Below, in pieces: positions 6,695 through 7,676 of a stretch of 7,676 nt of DNA. A program made the translations under genes and the position numbers. Position 1 is the stretch's first letter, and the number at the start of each line of letters is the position of its first letter. Origin of the DNA: Desulfobacteraceae bacterium (GTDB lineage Bacteria > Desulfobacterota > DSM-4660 > Desulfatiglandales > Desulfatiglandaceae); assembly GCA_011048855.1 (NCBI GenBank), contig DSCZ01000574.1:1-7676 (forward strand), in the 5' to 3' direction. Under the pieces are notes generated by a model that ran no database searches, was not told the origin of the DNA, and saw only the letters and a program-made list of their open reading frames with translations.

Positions 6695-7676
6695 TTATCT
6701 CCGCCAGGGATCTCCCAGTGCATTCACCCAGGCAAAAATCTCTTTTAATGCTATATTCCTCTCGATCGCCACCTTCCTGCATTCGTCGAACTCAGGCATA
6801 TAGATCTTGCGCCCTTCGGGCCCGTCCACCTCTTTGACCGGAAGTGGCCCCCAAGGGCTTTCCACGGTAACCCGCCTCCGTTCCAGTATCATTCTGGCGC
6901 TGTAGCGGTATCGGACTCCAAGGGATGTACTTTCCCGCAAAACCACGCCGACAAGGTCATCCTTGTCCGCAGGACGTCCAATGACCTCTATTCGTACCCC
7001 CGGCCTGTTTTTCTTCATATGAACCGGGCAAAAAGCAACATCCAGCGCACCGGCCTCGAAAAGCCGCTCCATCAGGAAACCGACGCTTTCGGGTGTCATG
7101 TCATCCACATTCGTTTCGATGACGGCGACAGTCTCGGTGTCGGCCCCTGTCGCAGACTCCCCCAGAATAAGCCGGAGCAGATTGGGTTTTCCCCGGGGAT
7201 CGCTTCTCCCGGCGCCGTACCCCACCCTGCGTATCGTCATTGGCGGCATCCCGCCGAAAGATTCAGCCAGTGAGGTCACGAGCAACGCACCGGTCGGCGT
7301 CACCATTTCACGGCGCTGTTCCGAATCATAAACCGGCACTCCCTCCAGCAATGCAACGGTGGCCGGTGCCGGCAGAGGGATCGAACCGTGAGCACACTCA
7401 ACAAAGCCCGAGCCGAGAGGCAGGGCCGAAACATGGAGATTCTCCACCCCGAGAGCCTCGATGCCGTAGACACTGCCAACAATATCGATTATCGAATCGA
7501 CCGCACCCACCTCGTGAAAATGAACCTTCTCCGGGTCCTTTCCATGCGCAGCGCCCTCAACCCGCGCAAGACGTTCGAACATCTCGATGCTCCGCTCCTT
7601 GACCCATTCACTCAAACCTGATGAACTGATAATTTCTCGAATCATCCCCACATTGCGGTGGTGATGTTCCCTGCCC
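6695..7676 (-). CDS. larC: LarC, nickel-pincer cofactor nickel insertase (5' end outside window)
   Basis: LarC (DUF111 family; pyridinium-3,5-bisthiocarboxylic acid mononucleotide nickel chelatase) performs the CTP-dependent insertion of nickel that completes the nickel-pincer nucleotide, first found in lactate racemase. The visible part is 326 residues, ending at TAA (6695-6697). The family length is about 400, so roughly 70-80 N-terminal residues lie beyond the right edge. Recognisable segments are 'HFHEVGAVDSIIDIVG' (starting at base 7522), 'VTPTGALL' (from 7303), 'ETNVDDMTPE' (from 7117) and 'MKKNRPG' (6998-7018). The frame is open through 7676 and adds 'GREHHHRNV' upstream of the GTG at 7651; this fits the His-rich segment usual in LarC, so that GTG is not the start. 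In Lactiplantibacillus plantarum the protein is made by a programmed frameshift between larC1 and larC2; here the visible reading frame is continuous. No larB, larE or larA is in view, so the client enzyme is unknown. Confidence 0.93.
   Translation of the reverse strand, partial: GREHHHRNVGMIREIISSSGLSEWVKERSIEMFERLARVEGAAHGKDPEKVHFHEVGAVDSIIDIVGSVYGIEALGVENLHVSALPLGSGFVECAHGSIPLPAPATVALLEGVPVYDSEQRREMVTPTGALLVTSLAESFGGMPPMTIRRVGYGAGRSDPRGKPNLLRLILGESATGADTETVAVIETNVDDMTPESVGFLMERLFEAGALDVAFCPVHMKKNRPGVRIEVIGRPADKDDLVGVVLRESTSLGVRYRYSARMILERRRVTVESPWGPLPVKEVDGPEGRKIYMPEFDECRKVAIERNIALKEIFAWVNALGDPWRR

Noticed and set aside
7649..7651. GTG as the start of larC
   Set aside because: The frame stays open to the window edge and encodes a His-rich segment expected in LarC, so the gene is cut by the window.
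1..7676. Novel defence, mobile or biosynthetic system
   Set aside because: All long frames with protein-like character belong to known housekeeping families. There are no direct repeat arrays, transposase genes or unexplained gaps over 300 bases.

Overview
The window is a compact stretch of bacterial chromosome carrying seven recognisable housekeeping genes and very little non-coding DNA. Base composition looks moderately GC-rich by eye. The gene set, the divergence of the CinA sequence, and the BamD type (a DRDQT..T motif and an internal repeat region) suggest a Deltaproteobacteria/Desulfobacterota-like organism. That placement is inferred from family resemblance only, because no search could be run. 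There are no tRNA or rRNA genes, CRISPR arrays, insertion sequences, phage genes or signs of recent transfer.

Layout: bases 1-500 on the + strand are the 3' part of bamD, the outer-membrane assembly lipoprotein; its start lies to the left. Everything else lies on the - strand. In transcription order from the right edge these are larC (nickel-pincer cofactor, 5' end beyond the window), an 83-bp spacer with an imperfect stem-loop, pgpA (phosphatidylglycerophosphatase A), cinA (CinA with NMN deamidase domain), thpR (RNA 2',3'-cyclic phosphodiesterase), recA, a 61-bp spacer, and alaS (alanyl-tRNA synthetase). pgpA-cinA and thpR-recA are 16-19 bp apart and cinA overlaps thpR by 29 bp, so pgpA-cinA-thpR-recA is very probably one transcript, with alaS at or near its end. 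alaS and bamD converge with only 8 bp between their stop codons.

The products do not form one pathway. They cover DNA repair (RecA), NAD salvage and nucleotide-derivative clean-up (CinA), RNA-end processing (ThpR), phospholipid synthesis (PgpA), translation (AlaRS), nickel cofactor assembly (LarC) and outer-membrane biogenesis (BamD). Points that merit a look are the absence of a separate promoter/SOS region in front of recA and of recX after it, the stem-loop plus 14-codon reading frame ending exactly on the pgpA start, and a nine-T run inside cinA. I found no evidence of a novel system; this reads as an ordinary core-genome region.
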